Of a stretch of 40,787 nt of DNA, positions 9,540 through 16,185 are shown piece after piece. Under the pieces are notes generated by a model that saw only the letters and a list, made by a program, of their open reading frames with translations, had not been told where the DNA came from and ran no database searches. The stretch is from a virus, in the IMG/VR virus record IMGVR_UViG_3300045741_000195, positions 1 through 40,787 of that record; one strand, 5' to 3'. Numbering within the stretch: position 1 is the stretch's first letter; every line of letters begins with the position of its first letter. The position numbers and the translations under genes were made by a program.

Positions 9540-11777
9540 ATGAAAAACCTTTTTGCAATTCTCTTAATAATTATTTCGGTTCAGTCTTTTTCGCAGACTT
9601 ATAACGTTCCGGTCAAGACCGGAAACATTGTGCGGTTAAGAAACGGTAGTACAACCGTTTCAACCGCACCAACAGCAACGGCAACTGATTCGATTTACCA
9701 ATTCGTTCTTACACGAATAAAGAAAAGCGTTGTAACGCCTCCTCCTCCGGTTAATCAGGCGCCGATAGCCAGAGCAGGTAATGACATTAGCATTGTTCTG
9801 CCGCTTAATACAGTCACTTTAAATGGGAGCGGAAGTACAGATGATTCAGGAATTGTTTCTTATTCTTGGGCTGCTATTGCCGGTACAGGAGCATTTATAT
9901 CAAGTCCTAATTCAGCTATTACCGTAGTTCAGAATTTAACAGTAGGTACTTATACATTCAGATTAACGGTCACAGATGCCGCAGGATTGACCGGAACAGA
10001 TGATATTAATGTCGTTGTAAATAATATCCCGCCACCTCCTCCTACTTTTTTAATTGAAGGATTTGGTTCAGGCGCAACCGGAGGCAAAGGGTATCAAACG
10101 ATTCACATTACTGATTTATCACAGCTAAAATCTCAAATAGGAAGCAATAGAACTATTTTAATTGATGTTTCTGGAACGATAAATGGAAATCTTTATATAA
10201 GCAATGTATCAAACCTTACAATAGATGCCTATTCTACAAAACAGGATGTAACTATCACAAGCCCTGATAATGATGGAGTATCTGTTGAAAATAGTAATAA
10301 TGTTATTATAAGAGGGTTAAGAAGTATAAATAACGGTACAAGTAATTCGGATGGTTTAAATGCCGTAGGCTCTTCCAAAAATGTAGTGTTTGACCATTGC
10401 TCCGCATACGGAAATACAGACGGCAATATTGATTTAACAGCAACTACGGGAGGTAATTTTACAGTCCAATGGTGTATAATGGGAAATAGTAAGCAAAGCG
10501 GTAATCAACTTATTACTACTTCAAATGCTTCGGCACATCATAATTTGTATATTGGAGATGGTATTGGCGAAGGGGCAGAACGTAATCCATTTGCTCATGC
10601 AAGTTATTCACCTGTAGATTCGCCTAATGTTGATTTTAGAAACAATCTTGTTAATGCTTCAGGACGTTATGCTACTGGCACAGGCTGGAACGCAACAGGG
10701 AACTTTGTAAACAATTATTATGTATCTAATCAAGCAGGATTGATCAACTTATGTTCTGATAAAGGGCATTGTGGTTCAGGCTATGTTTCTGGCAATTTTA
10801 ATCAACCAAATTCCACGGGTGGAACAAGAGTATCAACAGAATACACTATACCTCCCCAATACAAAATAACTACAACTGATGCTATAACAGCAGCACAAGC
10901 AGTTTTGCAGAATGTTGGCCCGTTTAAAAGAGATGCTTATGAGCAAGCTGCTATAAATTCTATTGTAATAGGTACAACGCCTCCTCCAACGGCTTGCACA
11001 GGATATATTTATTCTGCGTGGTCAGCCTGTACAAATGGAGTTCAAACAAGAACGGTTACCGGATATACTCCCGGAGGTTGCACGGGTACACCGACTACAC
11101 AACCTGTACTTACACAATCTTGTACTGTAACACCTCCACCAACAGGCTATACACTTACCTATCAGAATGATTTTAATGTAGCCTCTGATATAAATTCTAA
11201 TCAGCTTGGACGTGGCAGTTTAAGTACAACGCAATCAGTAAGCGGAGGTGCTTCATTTAGAAGTGAAGTAAGGGCTGGTGACGCACCTATTTCAAGCGGT
11301 TGGAGAAGTGAACAACAATACGAGGGCGCAAATCAAAATCCCACGGAAGGCGCAGTAGAATACGATGTATTTTATGAAAATTGGGGCAACTTTGACGGCG
11401 GCGGCCACTCTGTTCAATGGCATCCAAACACATCGGGTGGTTCGGCTATAATAAGTTTGCAGAATTATTCGTCAACATGGGATGTCACCCGTGATCAATG
11501 TACTAACTGCGCAGTAATACACCAAAGTAATGCGCCATCTCATTTATCAAATAGGTGGTATAATTTGCGGTGGGAATTTAAGTGGTCAACGGGCAGCGAT
11601 GGTTATGTTAGGTTATTCGTTGACGGAGTACAAACATTTAATTTCATTGGCGCAACGGCAGATGGTTCGGGGCAATATTTTAAACTTGGTCAAAATAGAT
11701 GGCCTTCAGGAAGTGGAAATATGCAAACAACTTCCGTATGCTACTATGACAACCTAAAAATCTATACTAAAAACTAA
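9540..11777 (+). CDS. Secreted multi-domain polysaccharide lyase (pectate-lyase and PL20-like domains)
   Basis: A 745-residue protein. Visible in order: a Sec signal peptide (residues 1-19, hydrophobic core FAILLIIISV); a PKD-like domain (about 70-165, APIARAGNDISI, GSTDDSGIVSYSW); a right-handed beta-helix of the PL1 pectate-lyase type (about 170-450) with NVVFDHCSAY, DGNIDLT, a later HHNLY and RNPF; a short thrombospondin-1-like module (about 485-530, YSAWSACTNGVQTRTVTG); and a C-terminal lyase domain resembling PF14099/PL20 (about 545-745) with FRSEVR, HSVQWHP and YYDNLKIY. It probably degrades acidic host polysaccharide. Proline-rich linkers separate the modules. Activity on a given glycan cannot be read from sequence. 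Confidence 0.75.
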   Translation: MKNLFAILLIIISVQSFSQTYNVPVKTGNIVRLRNGSTTVSTAPTATATDSIYQFVLTRIKKSVVTPPPPVNQAPIARAGNDISIVLPLNTVTLNGSGSTDDSGIVSYSWAAIAGTGAFISSPNSAITVVQNLTVGTYTFRLTVTDAAGLTGTDDINVVVNNIPPPPPTFLIEGFGSGATGGKGYQTIHITDLSQLKSQIGSNRTILIDVSGTINGNLYISNVSNLTIDAYSTKQDVTITSPDNDGVSVENSNNVIIRGLRSINNGTSNSDGLNAVGSSKNVVFDHCSAYGNTDGNIDLTATTGGNFTVQWCIMGNSKQSGNQLITTSNASAHHNLYIGDGIGEGAERNPFAHASYSPVDSPNVDFRNNLVNASGRYATGTGWNATGNFVNNYYVSNQAGLINLCSDKGHCGSGYVSGNFNQPNSTGGTRVSTEYTIPPQYKITTTDAITAAQAVLQNVGPFKRDAYEQAAINSIVIGTTPPPTACTGYIYSAWSACTNGVQTRTVTGYTPGGCTGTPTTQPVLTQSCTVTPPPTGYTLTYQNDFNVASDINSNQLGRGSLSTTQSVSGGASFRSEVRAGDAPISSGWRSEQQYEGANQNPTEGAVEYDVFYENWGNFDGGGHSVQWHPNTSGGSAIISLQNYSSTWDVTRDQCTNCAVIHQSNAPSHLSNRWYNLRWEFKWSTGSDGYVRLFVDGVQTFNFIGATADGSGQYFKLGQNRWPSGSGNMQTTSVCYYDNLKIYTKN

Positions 11778-11782
11778 ATATT

Positions 11783-12058
11783 ATGAATAATTTTTTGGAA
11801 TCGATCGGCAGAGCGGCACGCACTATTGTTGCCATGATCGTTGTTTTGGGCGGCTTTCTTTTCCTTTTCTTTTTGCTTTATAAAAAGATACCCGTTGAAA
11901 ACAAAGACATTTTGCAGATCGCTGCCGGAATTGTCTTGGCAACAATGGGAGTAGTTACCGGATATTACTTTGGCAGTTCAAAGAACCTAACGGATAAGGA
12001 CAGGGCGGCTCAATCGCTGGAAGAAAAAAAGTTGCAGGTCAACCCTGATGATAAATAG
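11783..12058 (+). CDS. Putative holin (two transmembrane segments)
   Basis: A 91-residue protein with two hydrophobic segments (about 13-34 and 45-64) and a charged C-terminus. The pattern GVVTGYYFGSS followed by a charged tail is common in small phage holins. Such proteins form the pore that lets the endolysin reach the wall. It is separated from the CHAP endolysin by about 3 kb, and two other membrane proteins lie closer to it, so the holin role is not settled. Confidence 0.5.
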   Translation: MNNFLESIGRAARTIVAMIVVLGGFLFLFFLLYKKIPVENKDILQIAAGIVLATMGVVTGYYFGSSKNLTDKDRAAQSLEEKKLQVNPDDK

Positions 12059-12060
12059 CA

Positions 12061-12348
12061 ATGGTTACCCCGCAAAATAAAACAGCGTGGTATGAAGTTG
12101 TAAAAAACTATCTTCCGGCGATTGCCTTAATTGGCACAATGATATGGAATGTATTTTCAACATGGGATTCAGTTAAACGCAATTCAGAAGAAATAAAAGA
12201 TTTAAATAGCAGGTTTGAAAAGTTCATAGAAGATCAGATAAAAATAAATGATAAAGAAGATACCGATATTGAGGAAGCAAAGGATTGGATAAAATACCAG
12301 GAGGGCTATCAGCAGGCGTTGAAGGACATGAAACGAGACAAGCAATGA
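12061..12348 (+). CDS. Small membrane protein with C-terminal coiled coil
   Basis: A 95-residue protein with one membrane segment (about 18-34) followed by a charged helical tail. It is unrecognised. Topology (membrane anchor and coiled coil) and its place in a row of small membrane proteins would fit a lysis accessory or spanin-like role. Its stop overlaps the next start as ATGA. Confidence 0.55.
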   Translation: MVTPQNKTAWYEVVKNYLPAIALIGTMIWNVFSTWDSVKRNSEEIKDLNSRFEKFIEDQIKINDKEDTDIEEAKDWIKYQEGYQQALKDMKRDKQ

Positions 12349-12662
12349 AGGAATCAATCGGGATAATTATTACAGCGATGGGTGGTATAATTACTGCCAT
12401 TATAACCTATTATCTCGGCAAAAAAAAACAGACGGTTGAAATTCAAAATACAGAATTGGACAACGTGGATAAAGCAGTAAAAATTTGGCGGCAATTAGCA
12501 CAGGATATGCAGCGAGACATGGAAAATTGGAAGTCATTGGCTATTAAACTTCAGGGTGAACTTGACGAACTTAAAAATGAAGTACATAAACTTCAGGAAG
12601 AAAATGGAAGGCTTACGATTGAATTAAACAGATTATCAAAACTTATAAATCTAAGACAATGA
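12345..12662 (+). CDS. Small membrane-anchored coiled-coil protein
   Basis: The frame is open from 12285 but I choose the ATG at 12345, which forms an ATGA overlap with the previous stop and begins directly before the membrane segment (IGIIITAMGGIITAIITYYL, residues 4-23). A long heptad-like coiled coil follows (residues 35-100). The 105-residue product could be an inner-membrane spanin-like protein or a structural accessory. The function is not known. The next gene again overlaps by four bases. Confidence 0.6.
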   Translation: MKESIGIIITAMGGIITAIITYYLGKKKQTVEIQNTELDNVDKAVKIWRQLAQDMQRDMENWKSLAIKLQGELDELKNEVHKLQEENGRLTIELNRLSKLINLRQ

Positions 12663-12841
12663 AACAAGAATGGATTGATTATATCGACAAATGCGATAAG
12701 TACATAAAGGCTTATCAAAAGTGGTTAATTGATCTGAAGAAAAAAGTAAAAAAGATGCCGGATGCCGGTGCCTTTGTTGACGCCGGCCCGGGAAGTAATC
12801 CACCACCACCTCCCCCACCACCACCTCCGCATGGCAACTAA
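12659..12841 (+). CDS. Small protein with polyproline C-terminus
   Basis: A 60-residue protein with a basic helical N-terminal part and a C-terminal run of ten prolines ending in HGN. It is unrecognised. It is kept because the ATG overlaps the previous stop (ATGA) and the following gene begins inside its last codons, so it is part of the same tightly packed operon. The proline run could be a linker or a ribosome-stalling element. Confidence 0.5.
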   Translation: MKQEWIDYIDKCDKYIKAYQKWLIDLKKKVKKMPDAGAFVDAGPGSNPPPPPPPPPPHGN

Positions 12842-13274
12842 GAAGTACATAACGTCAATTCTTCTTTACCTTTCGCTGTTGATCGGCGAAGTACATACTC
12901 TTTTTGAAAATACTGGTAATAGCCTTATCAATTGGATATGGTTCAGGAGCGTTCCTATGACCTTACAGTATAATGTGAAGTATGCAACAAATCAACTTTG
13001 GTACATATTCGTATTCGTTGCAATGCTTTATTATACGCCAAACCGGATAAATAAGACGACGGTCAGGGCTTTCGTTTTCTATTCGGTAATTGACACTCTT
13101 TTTTATTTCATAAATTACAAGACCTTTGAGTACAGTATTGTGTACTTTTTGGTGTTATGGTATTGGATAATTGATTATAACTTATTCTATGATAGGGGTA
13201 CTTCTTATAAGTTGTTCGATGCTGATGGTTATGTTAGTGATGGGAATAATCATGTTCATTTACTTAAGAGATAG
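12831..13274 (+). CDS. Polytopic membrane protein
   Basis: I choose the ATG at 12831 (MATKKYITS); the longer open frame upstream would read the polyproline codons in another phase and give an odd His-rich start. The 147-residue product has about four hydrophobic segments (ILLYLSLLIGEV, WYIFVFVAMLYY, AFVFYSVIDTLFYF, IVYFLVLWYWIIDY) and a short soluble tail. It is unrecognised; similar small membrane proteins are found between fibre and lysis genes of Bacteroidota phages. It overlaps the previous gene by 11 bases. Confidence 0.55.
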   Translation: MATKKYITSILLYLSLLIGEVHTLFENTGNSLINWIWFRSVPMTLQYNVKYATNQLWYIFVFVAMLYYTPNRINKTTVRAFVFYSVIDTLFYFINYKTFEYSIVYFLVLWYWIIDYNLFYDRGTSYKLFDADGYVSDGNNHVHLLKR

Positions 13275-13407
13275 CATCAATAAAAATGAAAAATTGAATA
13301 ACGACAGATACGAGGAGATAATGAAAATGGGGAGGTCTATAAGCGACAGCCAGCTTGAACTGAAAAAAAGAATTAAGTTTGTGCTGAATATAAGCGACGA
13401 TGAATGA
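13189..13407 (+). CDS. Small single-pass membrane protein
   Basis: An open frame overlapping the end of the preceding gene by up to about 100 bases. Several ATGs are possible (13171, 13189, 13219, 13225, 13231, 13240); 13189 is given, but a start nearer 13240 would remove most of the overlap. The product has one strong membrane segment rich in Met, Ile, Leu and Val and a charged C-terminal helix. It fits the series of small membrane and coiled-coil proteins here. Its role is unknown. Confidence 0.45.
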   Translation: MIGVLLISCSMLMVMLVMGIIMFIYLRDSINKNEKLNNDRYEEIMKMGRSISDSQLELKKRIKFVLNISDDE

Positions 13408-13669
13408 TATTATTATCAATACCGGATTTTCGGAACATCAATTAAATTTAATCATACAAAAATTAAACACTATGCCAACTCTTGAACAATTCAATGCTGC
13501 CTTTGCGCAGATCAATGATTCAACAAACAATATCGCCGCCGATATTACCCGTTTAACGCAGCAACTCCAGGCCGGCGGCCTTTCAGCGACTGAACAACAG
13601 GCGGTCTTTGATCAGCTAAATGGTGTGGCAGCACAGTTGCAGCAGATTGCGGCGGTAACACCGGAATGA
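13400..13669 (+). CDS. Small helical protein, unknown function
   Basis: An 89-residue protein without membrane segments, mostly helical and rich in Gln, Ala and Asn (repeated TRLTQQLQAGGLSATEQQ and QQIAAVTPE type heptads). Proteins of this pattern are frequent in tail and lysis regions of phages and are taken to be coiled-coil virion or accessory proteins. An alternative start is the internal ATG (MPTLEQFNAA, 13472), because the family usually starts there. It overlaps the previous gene by eight bases. Confidence 0.5.
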   Translation: MNDIIINTGFSEHQLNLIIQKLNTMPTLEQFNAAFAQINDSTNNIAADITRLTQQLQAGGLSATEQQAVFDQLNGVAAQLQQIAAVTPE

Positions 13670-13672
13670 AAA

Positions 13673-14308
13673 ATGAAAATTAATTATTCAACCTACTTTA
13701 AGTGGGGCGTTATTCTTTTTATCTTCCTTGCCGGAATGTGGTTTGCGTGCAACAGGTGCGGCCATTCAGCCGGAAGTAAATCAGGGAGTGATACGCTTTC
13801 TATTAAGCACGACACCTTAATCGTTAATCACCGAGACACCGTTTATTTTGATAACCCGGTTCCGTACAAAGTAATTTATGTGCAGGAAAAAATATTGCAT
13901 GATACTTTGGAAAAGTTTGAGACTGTTCTTGAGCACGTTGACAGTGCGCGAATACTTGAGCAATACCTGGCAAAAAGGTATTATAGTAACACAAGCCCGG
14001 TGGAATACGGCACGGTTATTATAAATGATACGGTAACACAGAACCGGATAACGGGGCGATCAGTAATATTGAATCAAAATATCCCTGAGATCACAAAGAC
14101 AGTAACGCTTAGGGATCCGAAACGAAATGTTTTTTATGCTGGTATCGTTGCACTTGGCAATGCTGCCAATTTACCCTATGCAAGTGGGTTGACTTTTGAT
14201 TTGAAATTAAAAAATGACATGATGATTGGTGGCGGTGGATTGCTGACAAGGGATAAAGCAATGTATATGGTCGAATTAAAAGCGCCGATACGATTAAAGA
14301 GAAGATAA
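13673..14308 (+). CDS. Membrane-anchored protein, possibly spanin-like
   Basis: A 211-residue protein with one N-terminal membrane segment (about 9-25, WGVILFIFLAGMWFACNRC) followed by a soluble part rich in charged beta and helical sequence (SGSDTLSIKHDTLIVNHRDT). The cysteines at the end of the membrane segment could be a lipid or disulfide site. It is a usual neighbour of lysis genes in Bacteroidota phages; a role as inner-membrane spanin is possible but not shown. It is the last gene before a hairpin and the gap at 14309-14414. Confidence 0.5.
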   Translation: MKINYSTYFKWGVILFIFLAGMWFACNRCGHSAGSKSGSDTLSIKHDTLIVNHRDTVYFDNPVPYKVIYVQEKILHDTLEKFETVLEHVDSARILEQYLAKRYYSNTSPVEYGTVIINDTVTQNRITGRSVILNQNIPEITKTVTLRDPKRNVFYAGIVALGNAANLPYASGLTFDLKLKNDMMIGGGGLLTRDKAMYMVELKAPIRLKRR

Positions 14309-14337
14309 AAAAACCGGCCGACTAAAAAGAAGGCCGG
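14307..14337 (-). terminator. Intrinsic terminator reading on the minus strand
   Basis: On the minus strand a CCGGCC/GGCCGG stem of six base pairs with a 12-base loop is followed directly by seven T. On the plus strand the same hairpin has no T tract behind it, so it is a poor terminator for the genes here. No minus-strand gene is seen downstream of it. Confidence 0.5.
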
Positions 14338-14414
14338 GATTAATCCTTTATCCTATGGAAGATTATCTAACAAAACCAAAACGTAAGGACTAAGCTAAAA
14401 CAAAACTTTTATAT

Positions 14415-14678
14415 ATGCAAATACTTAAATTTTTTCTCGATTGGGGTAAACACGGCCTCGGCGCCCTATGGTTGCCTTATTTAATCGTCATGGCGATATT
14501 GGGTTATCAGGTTTACCAAGCCCACAAATCCGAATACGGTAATTATGATGTAAAAGGGCAATGGGTAAAGATTAGCGATACTACTCCGCTTTTAAAGATC
14601 AATCAGTTTAAGGGAATGATCGTCCTTACTGTTATCGCTATCATTATTCATTTCTCCGTCCAGGCGAGTTATAAATGA
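14415..14678 (+). CDS. Membrane protein upstream of the endolysin
   Basis: An 87-residue protein with two hydrophobic segments (about 16-34 and 66-82) separated by a charged loop. It is unrecognised. It is the first of a three-gene set with four-base overlaps ending in the CHAP endolysin, so a holin or antiholin role is plausible. The 106-base gap in front of it contains the minus-strand terminator hairpin and a 12-codon open frame at 14355-14393 with no further support. Confidence 0.55.
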   Translation: MQILKFFLDWGKHGLGALWLPYLIVMAILGYQVYQAHKSEYGNYDVKGQWVKISDTTPLLKINQFKGMIVLTVIAIIIHFSVQASYK

Positions 14679-15031
14679 ATGATCGTTTAATTATAGCGAT
14701 CTTACTTTTTATCGGTATTTTGGCCGGAAGGCTGACCTATGATTTACATTTATATTTTTCAGGCAAGCAAAACCGTCATGTGATAGGGCCGCTGGCTACC
14801 GCTGGCGCTTTAGCTGGCTGCTCTATTCTGGCGGGATGGTTGTCCACCCCGATGTGGTTCTTCGGATTTTGGGCGGCGTTTGATGCCATGTATGGCCTTT
14901 TCATCGGGCAAGGCCTTTTATATGTTGGCGATACAAGTAATCTGGATAGGCTGCAGCATCGATTCCCGGCCCTGAAAATCCTGAAGTTCGTTTTAGCCAT
15001 TATTTTAATCTTAATATTCATCCTTTTATGA
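14675..15031 (+). CDS. Putative holin-like membrane protein
   Basis: A 118-residue protein with about three hydrophobic segments (residues 4-20, 38-64 and 100-118) and a very hydrophobic C-terminus (LAIILILIFILL). It lies directly before the endolysin, with four-base overlaps on both sides (ATGA). Position and topology suit a holin, but similar membrane proteins of unknown role are present in such operons. Confidence 0.55.
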   Translation: MNDRLIIAILLFIGILAGRLTYDLHLYFSGKQNRHVIGPLATAGALAGCSILAGWLSTPMWFFGFWAAFDAMYGLFIGQGLLYVGDTSNLDRLQHRFPALKILKFVLAIILILIFILL

Positions 15032-15498
15032 CACTAACTGAAAAGGCGCTGTCCGTAGCCATTACACAGGTCGGCAAAGAGGAGATGCCCAGAGGTAGTA
15101 ATTGGGGTGAGCCCGTAAAAACCTTTTTGGCATCGGTTGGGATCCGTTTCCCGGCCTCATGGTGCGCCGCTTTTGTATATTGGTCTTTCGATCAGGCATC
15201 AAACGAAATGGGGCTGAATAATCCCCTAATACGTACAGCGGGCGTTCTGGACCACTGGCACCGGGCAAGTGCGGTCCATAAGATTTATAAAGATTATCAG
15301 CCGGGCGATATTTTCATAATGGATCATGGTGGCGGGCTGGGGCACACCGGATTTATTGAGTTCGTGGAAGTGACGGACGGGCAGATTATATTGAATACAG
15401 TGGAAGGTAACACGAATGATACGGGTGCCCGGGAAGGATATGAAGTTTGCAGGCGTAAAAGAAAAGTTTCTTCCATTATTGGGGCCTTGCGTTATTAA
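15028..15498 (+). CDS. CHAP-type endolysin (peptidoglycan hydrolase)
   Basis: A 156-residue single-domain CHAP amidase or endopeptidase. The catalytic Cys is residue 46 (SWCAAFVYW), the His is residue 106 (GLGHTGFIE), and the third polar residue lies in TVEGNTND (about 125-131). It cleaves the cell wall at the end of infection. It has no signal peptide and no cell-wall binding domain, so it needs a holin for release. It is the last gene of the late operon; a strong terminator follows 50 bases downstream. Confidence 0.88.
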   Translation: MTLTEKALSVAITQVGKEEMPRGSNWGEPVKTFLASVGIRFPASWCAAFVYWSFDQASNEMGLNNPLIRTAGVLDHWHRASAVHKIYKDYQPGDIFIMDHGGGLGHTGFIEFVEVTDGQIILNTVEGNTNDTGAREGYEVCRRKRKVSSIIGALRY

Positions 15499-15547
15499 CC
15501 TATCTTTATAGTAGCAGTAGCAATCGTTAATAAAATCGATTACGGAC

Positions 15548-15579
15548 GCCCGGTATTTCTATACTGGGCTTTATTTTTT
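15548..15579 (+). terminator. Intrinsic terminator of the late operon
   Basis: GCCCGGTAT and ATACTGGGC form a nine-base-pair stem (one G-U pair) closed by the four-base loop TTCT, followed by TTATTTTTTT. It lies 50 bases behind the endolysin stop. Confidence 0.9.
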
Positions 15580-15608
15580 AAAAAATATTTTTTTTATTAT
15601 AAAAAGTT

Positions 15609-15722
15609 TATAATTTAGTCCTGAAATATTGATCCGGTTTTGTTTTGTGAGGGGACAAAGCCGGGTTGTTTACTAAATAAAATTAGTAACCCGCCCGCAG
15701 ACCTTCACCTGCGGGTTTTTTT
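15609..15722 (+). ncRNA. Candidate small RNA between two terminators
   Basis: After the late terminator an AT-rich stretch contains TATAAT (15609-15614; also readable as TAATTTAG). About 110 bases with paired segments follow: TTTGT/ACAAA with CCGG/CCGG (15634-15664), TTACTAA/TTAGTAA (15670-15689), and CGGGTT/AACCCG (15662-15693), which competes with the first. It ends in a second strong terminator. No open frame of note is present. It may be a small transcript or a leader with alternative folds. The promoter is weak by Bacteroidota standards. Confidence 0.35.
15694..15722 (+). terminator. Intrinsic terminator
   Basis: CCCGCAG and CTGCGGG form a perfect seven-base-pair stem with an eight-base loop, followed by seven T. 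No gene is found between this terminator and the previous one, so whatever it ends is a short non-coding transcript or read-through from the late operon. Confidence 0.85.
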
Positions 15723-15731
15723 ATTACACTT

Positions 15732-16063
15732 AATGTTCTTTGAAATAATTGGCTGTCAAAAGCGGGGAAAAGATTAAGTTCCTAATGAGGAAAGAAACGA
15801 CTACTGTCTGAGTCCGATACGCCTTTCCAATACTTCCGCAATAGGGCAAAACTTACGGTAAGATGTCGGGTTAATGGAACAACCCCTACACCTCAGACTA
15901 CTCCGTAATGAAGCGACATACCAACAGCCAATTCCCTTCGGGGAATGTTCTTTGAATGAATGGGGAGTGTAATTGCAGGTAACATTGGCGTTCTCATAGT
16001 TGAAATATGATTATGAGTATCTTCCTTAAATCCTGCCACTCCCTTTTCATTCAAACAAAGTAA
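15732..16063 (+). ncRNA. Highly structured non-coding region (candidate cis-acting or free RNA)
   Basis: No coding frame is convincing. Two perfect 13-base direct repeats, AATGTTCTTTGAA (15732-15744 and 15944-15956), contain GTTCTTTGA, which resembles the boxA element in Bacteroidota rRNA leaders. AATTGGCTGT (15747-15756) pairs with ACAGCCAATT (15924-15933). Inside, GTCTGAG (15806-15812) pairs with CTCAGAC (15892-15898), and ATGTCG (15863-15868) with CGACAT (15914-15919); these two helices cross and would form a pseudoknot. A CCC-TTCG-GGG tetraloop hairpin follows (15934-15943). Then a long hairpin: TTTGAATGAA/TTCATTCAAA, GGGAGTG/CACTCCC and GCAGG/CCTGC (15951-16055). The class is unknown; an origin of replication is another option. 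Confidence 0.6.
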
Positions 16064-16090
16064 AACATAAAAACATTTAATAGTGGCACG

Positions 16091-16122
16091 ATTCAGTTTA
16101 ACAGTAGTGTGTTGACCTGAAT
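16091..16122 (+). promoter_or_regulatory. Hairpin, possibly overlapping a promoter
   Basis: ATTCAG (16091-16096) pairs with CTGAAT (16117-16122), with an inner TTAACA/TGTTGA helix. TTGACC at 16112-16117 followed 17 bases later by TTCATA could be read as a sigma70-like promoter, but neither half is a strong match and the Bacteroidota -7 element is absent. Confidence 0.3.
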
Positions 16123-16139
16123 TTATTTTCAACTTTCAT

Positions 16140-16179
16140 AAAGGGCAATCAATGGCACTACACATTGATTAGCCCTTTT
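16140..16179 (+). terminator. Terminator-like hairpin at the start of the replication gene (possible attenuator)
   Basis: AAAGGGC-AATCAATG (16140-16154) pairs with CATTGATT-GCCCTTT (16163-16178), a stem of 15 base pairs with one bulged A and an eight-base loop, ending in TTTT. It lies seven bases before the ATG at 16186. It could stop transcription before the early operon or hide its start region. Confidence 0.55.
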
Positions 16180-16185
16180 GATATT

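Noticed and set aside
12285-12344. Upstream start for the coiled-coil membrane gene
   Set aside because: It would overlap the previous gene by 64 bases and add an unlikely sequence before the membrane segment; the ATGA overlap at 12345 is better.
15747-15933. Group I intron core in the structured region (CAGACTA and GCGGGGAAAAG resemble conserved elements)
   Set aside because: The order of the elements is wrong: the strand pairing with CAGAC lies upstream instead of downstream, there is no split gene around it, and no homing endonuclease is present.
15732-16063. RNase P RNA or tmRNA
   Set aside because: A GAGGAAAG string occurs at 15787, but the rest of the RNase P core and the tmRNA ends are missing.
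15893-16132. 79-residue open frame on the minus strand inside the structured region
   Set aside because: No recognisable protein pattern, no neighbours on that strand, and it covers the arms of long hairpins, which explains its sequence better.
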